Of a stretch of 64,000 bases of DNA, positions 29,598 through 37,572 are shown piece by piece (the stretch's first letter is position 1; the number at the start of each line of letters is the position of its first letter). Under the pieces are notes generated by a model. It made no database searches and was not told the origin of the DNA. It worked only from the letters and a program-made list of their open reading frames with translations. The position numbers and the translations under genes were made by a program. This stretch comes from Streptomyces subrutilus. GTDB lineage: Bacteria > Actinomycetota > Actinomycetes > Streptomycetales > Streptomycetaceae. The stretch spans positions 6,180,001 to 6,244,000 of the forward strand of contig NZ_CP023701.1 in assembly GCF_008704535.1 (NCBI RefSeq). Direction: 5' to 3'.

Positions 29598-32093
29598 ATG
29601 AAGGCCGTCGTGATGGCCGGTGGCGAGGGCACGCGCCTTCGCCCTATGACCTCGAGCATGCCCAAGCCGCTCCTGCCGGTGGCCAACCGGCCGATCATGG
29701 AGCATGTGCTCAGGCTGCTCAAGCGGCATGGGCTCAGCGAGACCGTGGTGACCGTGCAGTTCCTGGCGTCTCTCGTCAAGAACTACTTCGGTGACGGCGA
29801 AGAGCTCGGTATGGAGCTCACCTATGCCAACGAGGAGAAGCCACTCGGGACCGCCGGCAGCGTGAAGAATGCCGAGGAGGCCTTGAAGGACGATACGTTC
29901 CTCGTGATCTCCGGCGATGCGCTCACCGACTTCGACCTCACCGATCTCATCAGATTCCACAAGGAGAAGGGCGGTCTCGTCACCGTCTGCCTGACCCGGG
30001 TCCCCAACCCGCTGGAATTCGGCATCACCATCGTGGACGAGGAGGGCAAGGTCGAACGCTTCCTCGAGAAGCCGACCTGGGGCCAGGTGTTCTCGGACAC
30101 CATCAACACCGGCATCTACGTGATGGAGCCGGAGATCTTCGACTACGTCGAGGCGGACGTCTCCGTCGACTGGTCCGGAGACGTGTTCCCGCAGCTCATG
30201 AAGGAAGGCCGGCCCATCTACGGGTACGTGGCCGAGGGCTACTGGGAAGACGTCGGCACGCACGAGAGCTACGTGAAGGCCCAGGCCGACGTCCTGGAGG
30301 GCAAGGTCCAGGTCGACATGGACGGCTTCGAGATCTCGCCCGGGGTGTGGATCGCCGAAGGCGCCGAGGTCAGCCCCGACGCGGTGCTCCGCGGCCCCCT
30401 CTACGTCGGGGACTACGCCAAGGTCGAGGCCGGCGTGGAGATCCGTGAGCACACCGTCATCGGGTCGAACGTCGTGGTCAAGAGCGGGGCGTTCCTGCAC
30501 AAGGCGGTCGTGCACGACAACGTGTACATCGGCCCCCACAGCAACCTCCGCGGCTGCGTCATCGGCAAGAACACCGACATCATGCGGGCCGCGCGCATCG
30601 AGGACGGCGCCGTCATCGGCGACGAGTGCCTCGTCGGCGAGGAGTCGATCGTCCAGGGGAACGTGCGCGTCTACCCCTTCAAGACGATCGAGGCCGGTGC
30701 GTTCGTCAACACCTCGGTGATCTGGGAGTCCCGCGGACAGGCACATCTGTTCGGTGCCCGTGGCGTCTCCGGCATCCTGAACGTGGAGATCACCCCCGAG
30801 CTCGTCGTCCGGCTCGCCGGTGCGTACGCGACGACCCTCAAGAAGGGCGCGATCGTCACCACCGCCCGTGACCACTCGCGCGGCGCCCGAGCGCTCAAGC
30901 GGGCCGTGATCTCGGCACTGCAGGCCAGCGCCATCAACGTCCGCGACCTGGAGAACGTGCCCCTGCCCGTGGCCCGGCAGCAGACCGCCCGCGGCAGCGC
31001 CGGCGGGATCGTGCTGCGGACCTCGCCGGGCGTGCCGGACTCCGTGGACATCATGTTCCTCGACGAGCGGGGCGCCGACCTCTCCCTCCAGCAGCAGCGC
31101 AAGCTGGACCGGGTCTACGCGCGCCAGGAGTACCGGCGCGCCTTCCCCGGTGAGATCGGTGACCTCCAGTTCCCGGGCAGCGTCTTCGACGCCTACACCG
31201 GGTCCCTACTCCGCCGGGTGGACACCACCGGCATCGCGGACGCCGGGCTGAAGGTCGTCGTGGACGCGTCCAACGGAAGCGCCGGCCTCGTCCTGCCCAG
31301 CCTCCTCGGCCGGCTCGGCGTGGACGCGCTGACGATCAATCCGGGTCTGGACGAGTCCCGGCCGACCGAGACCACCGAGTCCCGGCGCGCCGGACTGGTG
31401 CGGCTCGGGGAGATCGTGGCCTCCGCACGGGCTGCCTTCGGCGTCCGCTTCGACCCGGTGGGTGAGCGGATCTCGCTGGTGGACGAGCGCGGACGGATCA
31501 TCGAGGACGACCGGGCCCTGTTGGTCATGCTCGACCTGGTCGCCGCCGAGAAGCGCAGCGGCAAGGTGGCCCTGCCGGTCACCACGACGCGGGTCGCCGA
31601 GCAGGTGGCGGCGTACCACGGCACGCAGGTGGAGTGGACGACGACCTCGCCCGACGACCTGACCCGGGTGGGCCGGGCCGAGAGCACCATCTTCGGCGGC
31701 GACGGCCGCGGCGGCTTCATCGTGCCGGAGTTCAGCAGCGTCTTCGACGGCTCCGCGGCCTTCGTCCAGCTGCTCGGCCTGGTGGCGCGGACCCAGCTCA
31801 CGCTGAGCCAGATCGACGCCCGGATCCCGCGGGCCCACGTCCTCAAGCGGGACGTGCCGACGCCGTGGGCGGTCAAGGGGCTCGTCATGCGGCGGGTCGT
31901 GGAGGCGGCCGGGGACCGGCAGGTCGACACCACCGACGGCGTGCGCGTGGTCGAGGCGGACGGGCGCTGGGCGCTGGTCCTGCCCGACCCGGCGGAAGCG
32001 GTCACGCACCTGTGGGCCGAAGGCCCCGACGACGCGTCCGCGCAGGCCCTGCTCGACGAGTGGGCCGCCGTGGTGGACGGAGAGGGCTCCTGA
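29598..32093 (+). CDS. Mannose-1-phosphate guanylyltransferase-like protein fused to a phosphomannomutase-like domain
   Basis: The protein has 831 aa in three domains. Residues 1-235 are a nucleotidyltransferase with GGEGTRLRPMT (8-18) and the metal/acceptor motifs SGDALTDFD and TINTGIYV. Residues about 250-375 are left-handed beta-helix hexapeptide repeats. Residues about 380-831 resemble phosphohexomutases, but the usual TASHNP serine loop is replaced by RTSPG (Ser476) and the DxDxDR metal loop by DPVGER (619-624). The third domain is therefore probably not a normal mutase. The role in GDP-mannose or another NDP-sugar supply is inferred. AAGGAGG precedes the ATG at a good distance. A strong terminator follows. 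Confidence 0.87.
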   Translation: MKAVVMAGGEGTRLRPMTSSMPKPLLPVANRPIMEHVLRLLKRHGLSETVVTVQFLASLVKNYFGDGEELGMELTYANEEKPLGTAGSVKNAEEALKDDTFLVISGDALTDFDLTDLIRFHKEKGGLVTVCLTRVPNPLEFGITIVDEEGKVERFLEKPTWGQVFSDTINTGIYVMEPEIFDYVEADVSVDWSGDVFPQLMKEGRPIYGYVAEGYWEDVGTHESYVKAQADVLEGKVQVDMDGFEISPGVWIAEGAEVSPDAVLRGPLYVGDYAKVEAGVEIREHTVIGSNVVVKSGAFLHKAVVHDNVYIGPHSNLRGCVIGKNTDIMRAARIEDGAVIGDECLVGEESIVQGNVRVYPFKTIEAGAFVNTSVIWESRGQAHLFGARGVSGILNVEITPELVVRLAGAYATTLKKGAIVTTARDHSRGARALKRAVISALQASAINVRDLENVPLPVARQQTARGSAGGIVLRTSPGVPDSVDIMFLDERGADLSLQQQRKLDRVYARQEYRRAFPGEIGDLQFPGSVFDAYTGSLLRRVDTTGIADAGLKVVVDASNGSAGLVLPSLLGRLGVDALTINPGLDESRPTETTESRRAGLVRLGEIVASARAAFGVRFDPVGERISLVDERGRIIEDDRALLVMLDLVAAEKRSGKVALPVTTTRVAEQVAAYHGTQVEWTTTSPDDLTRVGRAESTIFGGDGRGGFIVPEFSSVFDGSAAFVQLLGLVARTQLTLSQIDARIPRAHVLKRDVPTPWAVKGLVMRRVVEAAGDRQVDTTDGVRVVEADGRWALVLPDPAEAVTHLWAEGPDDASAQALLDEWAAVVDGEGS

Positions 32094-32130
32094 CGGCGGC
32101 GCGGTTGACGCCCGCGCGCTGAGTCACGAG

Positions 32131-32178
32131 TCCGGCGGGGCTGGGACCGGGGGAGGCTCCGGTCCCAGCCCCGCCGGA
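32131..32178 (+). terminator. Strong hairpin terminator after the nucleotidyltransferase gene
   Basis: An uninterrupted 18-bp stem: TCCGGCGGGGCTGGGACC at 32131-32148 pairs with its exact complement at 32161-32178 around a 12-nt loop. It separates the nucleotidyltransferase gene from the DUF881 operon. There is no U-tract. Confidence 0.8.
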
Positions 32179-32224
32179 CGGGTGCATTCGGTGGGTACGG
32201 CGCCTGCATGCGACGATGTGCGGC

Positions 32225-33118
32225 ATGTCGCAGCCGACCCCCGACCGGAGCCCGTCCTCCCCACCCGCGCGCCCGGACGCCTCCATGTCGCTGCTGACCC
32301 ACGTGATGGACCACAGCCTGGACGAGGGCTACGCCGAGGCCTCCGCCCGGCGCCGGGCGGACGGTACGGCCGGGCTGCCGCGGACACTCAAGGCCAAGCT
32401 GGCGCTCGCCGGAGGGCTGGTGCTGGCCGCGATGGTCGTGACGCTCGGCGCCGCCCAGGCGCGGGTGGCGGCGCCCGGGCTGGCCAAGGAGCGCCAAGAG
32501 CTGATCGACCGGGTGGACCGGGCCGACGACCGCACCCACGGGCTGGAACGGGACATCGAGCGGCTGCGCACCGACGTCGCCGATCGCCAGCGGACCGCGC
32601 TCAGGCAGCCGGGCGGGGGACAGGGCGACCTCGTCGCGCTGCTGGCCGGCGCCACCGAGGTGCGCGGCCCCGGGATCAAGCTGGTCGTCGACGATGCGAA
32701 GGGCGCCTCGTCGGCCGGCGGCGGACCGCGCGAGAGTGCCGGTTTCTCCGACACCGGCCGGCTCCGTGACCGGGACATGCAGAAGATCGTCAACGGTCTG
32801 TGGCAGTCCGGCGCCGAGGCCGTGTCCATCAACGGGCAGCGGCTGACGGCGCTCTCGGCGATCAGGGCCGCGGGTGACGCGATACTGGTCGACAACAGGC
32901 CCCTGGTGCCGCCGTACGAAGTGCTGGCGGTCGGCGACAAGAAGCGGCTCGGCACCGCCTTCCAGGACTCCGCGGACGGCCAGTACCTGCACGTCCTGCA
33001 GGAGAACTACGGCATCCGCTCCACCCTGTCCCCGATGGACGAGGTGCGGTTGCCCGCCGCGTCGAGCCTGACCGTGCGGACAGCCACAGCAGCAGAGCAG
33101 CAGAAGGGTGCATCGTGA
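32225..33118 (+). CDS. DUF881 membrane-anchored protein (first copy)
   Basis: The protein has 297 aa. A short cytoplasmic part (LLTHVMDHSLDEGYAEAS) precedes one membrane segment (about 55-80), then a coiled coil (LAKERQELIDRVDRADDR) and the DUF881 domain with the pattern VRGPGIKLVVDDA and IVNGLWQSGAEAVSINGQRL. The family is widespread in Actinobacteria and Firmicutes next to division and septum genes; its function is not known. The start at 32225 is uncertain because no clear ribosome site is seen; ATG codons at 32216 and 32285 are alternatives. It overlaps the DUF1290 gene by 4 bp. Confidence 0.85.
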   Translation: MSQPTPDRSPSSPPARPDASMSLLTHVMDHSLDEGYAEASARRRADGTAGLPRTLKAKLALAGGLVLAAMVVTLGAAQARVAAPGLAKERQELIDRVDRADDRTHGLERDIERLRTDVADRQRTALRQPGGGQGDLVALLAGATEVRGPGIKLVVDDAKGASSAGGGPRESAGFSDTGRLRDRDMQKIVNGLWQSGAEAVSINGQRLTALSAIRAAGDAILVDNRPLVPPYEVLAVGDKKRLGTAFQDSADGQYLHVLQENYGIRSTLSPMDEVRLPAASSLTVRTATAAEQQKGAS

Positions 33119-33447
33119 TCGCGGTACTGGGCCTGGTGGCCGGAGTGGTGGTCGGACTTCTGGTCCGTCCCGAAGTGCCGGCCGTCGTCGAGCCGTATCT
33201 GCCGATCGCCGTGGTGGCTGCGCTGGACGCGGTGTTCGGCGGACTGCGCGCGATGCTGGACGGCATCTTCGTGGACAAGGTCTTCGTGGTGTCGTTCCTG
33301 TCCAACGTGGTGGTGGCCGCGCTGATCGTCTTCCTCGGCGACAAGCTCGGCGTCGGCTCGCAGCTGTCCACCGGTGTGGTCGTCGTCCTCGGCATCCGCA
33401 TCTTCTCCAACGCCGCGGCCATCCGCCGGCACGTCTTCCGGGCGTGA
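33115..33447 (+). CDS. DUF1290 (small basic protein, Sbp-like) membrane protein
   Basis: The protein has 110 aa with three hydrophobic segments (about 1-17, 25-45, 60-95) and little hydrophilic sequence, matching the Sbp/DUF1290 family. It is always found between the two DUF881 genes in actinobacteria (Rv1824 in M. tuberculosis). The GTG start overlaps the previous stop (GTGA), so translation is coupled. The name small basic protein comes from Bacillus, where the gene sits near ftsZ; the role is not established. Confidence 0.88.
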   Translation: MIAVLGLVAGVVVGLLVRPEVPAVVEPYLPIAVVAALDAVFGGLRAMLDGIFVDKVFVVSFLSNVVVAALIVFLGDKLGVGSQLSTGVVVVLGIRIFSNAAAIRRHVFRA

Positions 33448-33452
33448 GGCCG

Positions 33453-34280
33453 ATGCACGCCGACGGCACCCCGCCCGAGCCTCCCCGCACGCCCGGTGGC
33501 CCCGGAGTGCCTCCGCCGGCGCCCGCCGGGCGCCCGGAACCGGAGCCGGGGCCGCCCGCGCCCACCGGCCGGCAGCGGCTGGCCGCCGGGCTGTGGCCGC
33601 CCCGGGTGAGCCGGGCCCAACTGATCGTCGCGCTGCTGCTGTTCGTCCTCGGCCTGGGCCTGGCCATCCAGGTCCGGTCCACCAGCGACTCCAGCGCGCT
33701 GCGCGGGGCCCGCCAGGAGGACCTCGTGCGCATCCTCGACGAGCTCGACGGGCGGACGAAGCGGCTGGAGGACGAGAAGCAGCGGCTGGAGGACCAGCGC
33801 AAGGAGCTGGAGAGCAGCTCCAACCAGGCCGAGGAGGCCCGCAGGCAGACCGTGGAGAAGGAGCGCCAACTCGGCATCCTGGCCGGTACGGTGGCCGCCC
33901 AGGGCCCGGGCATCACGTTGAAGATCACCGATCCCACGGGCCAGGTCGAGGCGGACCAGCTGCTGGACACGCTCCAGGAGCTCCGGGCGGCCGGGGCGGA
34001 GGCGATCCAGATCAACGGGGTGCGGGTGGTGGCGGGCTCGTACTTCTCGGACGAGAGCGGTGGGGTCGGGATCGACGGTACGAAGATCACGCAACCGTAC
34101 GAGTTCAAGGTGATCGGCAAGGCCCAGGACCTGGAGCCCGCGCTGAACATCCCGGGCGGTGTCGTCCAGACGCTGGAGAAGGAGCAGGCCGCCGTCGCCG
34201 TCACACGGTCGGCGAAGATCGTCGTGGACGCCTTGCGGGCAGCGAAGCAGCCTGACTACGCTCGGTCGTCATCGCCGTGA
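33453..34280 (+). CDS. DUF881 membrane-anchored protein (second copy)
   Basis: The protein has 275 aa. A Pro-rich N-terminus is followed by one membrane segment (about 53-75), a strongly charged coiled coil (about 95-145, LDGRTKRLEDEKQRLEDQRK) and the DUF881 domain with GPGITLKITDPTGQVEADQL and AGAEAIQINGVRVVA. It differs from the first copy by a longer coiled coil. It starts 5 nt after the DUF1290 stop and closes this three-gene unit, which in M. tuberculosis is Rv1823-Rv1825. Confidence 0.87.
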   Translation: MHADGTPPEPPRTPGGPGVPPPAPAGRPEPEPGPPAPTGRQRLAAGLWPPRVSRAQLIVALLLFVLGLGLAIQVRSTSDSSALRGARQEDLVRILDELDGRTKRLEDEKQRLEDQRKELESSSNQAEEARRQTVEKERQLGILAGTVAAQGPGITLKITDPTGQVEADQLLDTLQELRAAGAEAIQINGVRVVAGSYFSDESGGVGIDGTKITQPYEFKVIGKAQDLEPALNIPGGVVQTLEKEQAAVAVTRSAKIVVDALRAAKQPDYARSSSP

Positions 34281-34470
34281 AGCGGAGCGAGGAGTGGAGC
34301 GGCTCACACGGGCCCCTGCCTGCGGGGGGTCGGCGCACCGAAGTCGCGGTGCGTGGTGGAAACTGTCTGGTGGTCACGGACGTTGTGAGGATGTCCGGGT
34401 CGGCAGGTGTGCGCATCAGGAGTTCGTCCTGCCCCACGGGCGGGTCTGTTTCGGTCAAGGGGAATCGCCC

Positions 34471-35307
34471 GTGAAGTTGTTTGAGAAGTTGTTCGGCAAG
34501 AAGAACCGCGAGGACGGCGGCGCGGCACGGCACCGCGCCGGGCACGGTGACGCGGAGGGGCAGGGCGACCGGCCGCTCTTCCGCGACGAGGTGGCGGGCG
34601 CGGGCGACAATTCGGGCGCGCACGGCGCGTCGGCTGTTGACCCCGCCGGTACCGGACGCATAGGTTTCGGTGAACCATCAACCTCAAGTGCGGGTGGAGG
34701 GTTTGCCCCCGACCCGTATGCCACCAACGCCTCCGCGGGGCAGCCGCGGCGCGAGGAGCCGTCCATGTCGGCCGAGCAGATTTGCAGCAGGTGCGGCCAC
34801 CGCAGCGATGCGGCCAGCCGGTTCTGCTCCAACTGCGGGGCGCCGCTGCGGGCGGGTCTGACGCCGGAGCGTGCCTCGGAGACCACGTCCACCATCTCGA
34901 TCTCGGGCCTGGAGGCCTACGAGGCCGAGGTGTCGGGCCAACAGCACGTGTCGTCCTCACTGTCCCCCGAGGCCCAGGCCGCGGTGGAAGCGCTGCCGCC
35001 CGGTTCCGCCCTGCTCATCGTGCGGCGCGGTCCCAACTCCGGCAGTCGCTTCCTGCTGGACGGCGAGCTCACCACGGCCGGCCGGCACCCGCAGAGCGAC
35101 ATCTTCCTGGACGACGTCACCGTCTCCCGGCGCCATGTCGAGTTCCGCAGGAGCCAGGACGGCGGCTTCACCGTCGCCGACGTCGGCAGCCTGAACGGCA
35201 CGTACGTGAACCGGGAGCCGATCGAATCCGTCGCCCTGAACAATGGCGACGAGGTGCAGATCGGCAAGTACCGGCTGGTCTTCTACGCGAGCCTGCGGGG
35301 CGTCTGA
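34471..35307 (+). CDS. FHA domain protein with zinc ribbon, GarA/OdhI-like
   Basis: The protein has 278 aa. After a low-complexity first third, a zinc ribbon is seen as C-x2-C and C-x2-C (CSRCGHRSDAASRFCSNCG, about 106-124). The threonine motif SETTST (about 136-141) resembles the PknB/PknG phosphorylation site of mycobacterial GarA. The FHA domain follows (about 190-270) with GRHPQSDI, VSRRHVEF and GSLNGTYVN. GarA/OdhI switch 2-oxoglutarate metabolism when the phospho-loop folds onto the FHA domain. The gene order (DUF881, then FHA, then MerR) matches Rv1825-Rv1828, except that gcvH is missing. GTG start with AAGGGGA upstream. Confidence 0.85.
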   Translation: MKLFEKLFGKKNREDGGAARHRAGHGDAEGQGDRPLFRDEVAGAGDNSGAHGASAVDPAGTGRIGFGEPSTSSAGGGFAPDPYATNASAGQPRREEPSMSAEQICSRCGHRSDAASRFCSNCGAPLRAGLTPERASETTSTISISGLEAYEAEVSGQQHVSSSLSPEAQAAVEALPPGSALLIVRRGPNSGSRFLLDGELTTAGRHPQSDIFLDDVTVSRRHVEFRRSQDGGFTVADVGSLNGTYVNREPIESVALNNGDEVQIGKYRLVFYASLRGV

Positions 35308-35354
35308 CCCGCTCCCCGGACTCCGTCCGGGGAGACCCCCGGAGGGAAGGTCCC

Positions 35355-36122
35355 ATGCTGCGCTCCTCGACGGGCGGTGCCGGAAACGGCACCGCCGGCC
35401 CGGCCGGACAGCTGGTGAGCATCGGCACGGTGCTCACCACGCTGCGTGACGAGTTTCCCGACGTCACGATCTCGAAGATCCGGTTCCTGGAGGCGGAGGG
35501 GCTCGTGGAGCCCCGGCGCACGCCCTCCGGGTACCGCAAGTTCAGCACCCGGGACGTGGAGCGGCTGGCCCACATCCTGCGGTTGCAGCGGGACCACTAC
35601 CTTCCGCTGAAGGTGATCCGCGAGCAGCTGGACGCGCTCGCACGCGGAGAGCAGATCCGCATCCCGGCGCCCACCGCCCACCGCGACCCCGCGGACGCCG
35701 TGGACCCCACGAGTCCGGCCGCGCTCTACGGGGAAGTGGGCCGCGAACGGCCCACCGTGGCCCGGGTGGGCCGCGCGGAGCTCGTGGCGGCCGCCGGCGT
35801 CGACGAGGTGCGGCTGGTCGAGTGGGAGTCGTACGGGCTGATCGCCGAGGCCCCGGGCGGCGGATTCGACGCGGAGGCCGTGACGGTGGCCCGGCTCGTG
35901 GCCGACCTGGGGCGCTTCGGCCTGGAGCCCCGGCACCTGCGCGCGATGAAGGCCGCCGCGGACCGTGAGGCGGGGCTGGTGGAGCAGGTCGTGGCACCGC
36001 TGCGCCGCCACCGCAACCCGCAGACCAGGGCACACGCCGAGGCGACCATGAAGGAGCTCGCGGGACTGTCCGTACGGCTCCACGAGGCGCTCGTGCAGAC
36101 CGCTCTCGGAGTCCGGCTGTAG
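35355..36122 (+). CDS. ftsR: MerR-family regulator FtsR
   Basis: The protein has 255 aa. The winged-helix domain VSIGTVLTTLRDEFPDVTISKIRFLE... with SGYRKFSTRDVERL lies at about residues 22-90; the second half has another helical part KVIREQL and a long C-terminal helix rather than a small-molecule metal site (no cysteines). Orthologues are M. tuberculosis Rv1828 and Corynebacterium FtsR, which activates ftsZ. The start has GGAGGGAAGG upstream at 8-10 nt. It lies between the GarA-like gene and the bifunctional nuclease gene exactly as in mycobacteria. Confidence 0.85.
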   Translation: MLRSSTGGAGNGTAGPAGQLVSIGTVLTTLRDEFPDVTISKIRFLEAEGLVEPRRTPSGYRKFSTRDVERLAHILRLQRDHYLPLKVIREQLDALARGEQIRIPAPTAHRDPADAVDPTSPAALYGEVGRERPTVARVGRAELVAAAGVDEVRLVEWESYGLIAEAPGGGFDAEAVTVARLVADLGRFGLEPRHLRAMKAAADREAGLVEQVVAPLRRHRNPQTRAHAEATMKELAGLSVRLHEALVQTALGVRL

Positions 36123-36177
36123 CCATCGAGGGGGGCCCGACTACCCAAACCGGCGGGGCAGGTCCTAGGGTTACTGT

Positions 36178-36651
36178 GTGAACGAGCTCGACGTTGTGGG
36201 TGTCCGGGTGGAAATGCCCTCCAACCAACCGATCGTGCTCCTGCGTGAAGTGGGAGGCGACCGGTACCTCCCCATCTGGATCGGTCCAGGGGAGGCTACC
36301 GCCATTGCCTTCGCGCAGCAGGGGATGGCCCCTGCCCGGCCGCTGACGCACGACCTGTTCAAGGACGTGCTGGAAGCGATCGGCGAGGAGCTCACCGAGG
36401 TCCGCATCACGGACCTGCGGGAGGGCGTCTTCTACGCGGAGCTCGTCTTCGCCAGCGGGGTCGAGGTGAGCGCGAGGCCTTCCGACGCCATAGCGCTGGC
36501 CCTGCGGACGGGGACGCCGATCTACGGCAGTGACGGCGTGCTGGACGACGCCGGAATCGCCATTCCCGACGAGCAGGAGGACGAGGTGGAGAAGTTCCGC
36601 GAGTTCCTCGACCAGATCTCACCGGAGGACTTCGAAACGGGCCCCCAGTAG
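36178..36651 (+). CDS. Bifunctional nuclease family protein (BFN, DUF151)
   Basis: The protein has 157 aa. BFN-domain features are visible: VRVEMPSNQPIVLLRE, LPIWIGPGEATAIAFAQQG, RPLTHDLF, and SARPSDAIALALRTGTPIY (about 100-118). The plant member is described as having both DNase and RNase activity; the bacterial role is unclear. The GTG start is preceded by TAGGGT at 36166-36171, 6 nt away, so the transcript is likely leaderless. The orthologue in M. tuberculosis is Rv1829. Confidence 0.9.
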   Translation: MNELDVVGVRVEMPSNQPIVLLREVGGDRYLPIWIGPGEATAIAFAQQGMAPARPLTHDLFKDVLEAIGEELTEVRITDLREGVFYAELVFASGVEVSARPSDAIALALRTGTPIYGSDGVLDDAGIAIPDEQEDEVEKFREFLDQISPEDFETGPQ

Positions 36652-36755
36652 GCGTATGCCCCGGCTTCGTGCCGCGTGGCCCACGGTGACGGACAGCCCA
36701 TTCGAGTAGCCTTTCCCCGCAAACGGATACGGGAAACCACTCTCAGGGTGATTAT

Positions 36756-36817
36756 CACTCGGCGTGCCGAGTGTGGCGATCGTTGACGCACCCCTGGTGA
36801 CTGCCTACCTTCAAGGT
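36756..36817 (+). promoter_or_regulatory. Promoter and operator candidates of the second merR gene
   Basis: TTGACG (36783-36788) and TACCTT (36806-36811) are separated by exactly 17 bp, a good housekeeping promoter. A perfect palindrome CACTCGGC-GT-GCCGAGTG (36756-36773) lies just upstream of the -35. A second, ACCTT-C-AAGGT (36807-36817), overlaps the -10. Both could be regulator sites; autoregulation by the downstream MerR protein is an inference. Confidence 0.6.
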
Positions 36818-36842
36818 GGCAGGTCAAGGACGGAGGGTCGGC

Positions 36843-37481
36843 GTGAGGATCACGGGCGACGGTACGACCGGGGGCACCCCCGTACGGAGTGATGCTGGGC
36901 CGTACCCGCTGTACGGCGGCACGGTGGGTTCCGCGCGCCGTCAGCCGGAGTCGACGCCGGTCGCACCGGTGGGCGGCGAGCCGGCGCCCGACCAGGTCGG
37001 CTACCGCGGGCCGACGGCCTGCGCCGCGGCCGGCATCACCTACCGGCAGCTCGACTACTGGGCGCGGACCGGGCTCGTGGAGCCCAGCGTGCGGCCCGCG
37101 CACGGTTCCGGGACCCAGCGGCTGTACAGCTTCCGGGACGTGGTGGTCCTCAAGATCGTCAAGCGCTTCCTGGACACCGGGGTGGCGCTGCAGAGCATCC
37201 GTACGGCCGTACAGCACCTGCGGGACCGGGGTTTCTCGGACCTGGAGCGGATGACGCTGATGAGCGACGGAGCCACCGTCTACGAGTGCACCTCCTCGGA
37301 CCAGGTCGTCAGCCTGCTCCAGGGCGGCCAGGGGGTCTTCGGCATCGCCGTGGGCGTGGTGTGGCGGGACGTGGAGAACGCGCTGTCGCAACTGCACGGC
37401 GAGCGGGTCGACACCGGTGAGACCCTGATCGGCCAGAACCCGGCCGACGAGCTGGCCGCGCGGCGGAACCGGGCCGGCTGA
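36843..37481 (+). CDS. MerR-family regulator (Rv1830-like)
   Basis: The protein has 212 aa. A disordered N-terminus of about 55 residues precedes a MerR-type winged helix: GYRGPTACAAAGITYRQLDYW and GTQRLYSFRDVVVLKIVKR (about 57-115). No metal-binding cysteine pattern is seen. The GTG at 36843 is chosen because GGAGGG lies 5 nt upstream; an in-frame GTG at 36816 would fall at the predicted transcription start. It is the equivalent of Rv1830 in the conserved block. Confidence 0.85.
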   Translation: MRITGDGTTGGTPVRSDAGPYPLYGGTVGSARRQPESTPVAPVGGEPAPDQVGYRGPTACAAAGITYRQLDYWARTGLVEPSVRPAHGSGTQRLYSFRDVVVLKIVKRFLDTGVALQSIRTAVQHLRDRGFSDLERMTLMSDGATVYECTSSDQVVSLLQGGQGVFGIAVGVVWRDVENALSQLHGERVDTGETLIGQNPADELAARRNRAG

Positions 37482-37572
37482 GCCGGTTCGGCCCGGCCCG
37501 GGGGCGCCGCGCGACACGGGGCCCGCGGGCCGGTAGGGCCCGTTGTCAGAGGCGTGGGGCAGCATCGGTGCC

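Noticed and set aside
34281..34470. A gcvH gene expected between the second DUF881 gene and the FHA gene by analogy with M. tuberculosis
   Set aside because: The gap is 190 bp and no lipoyl-domain sequence is readable in any frame.
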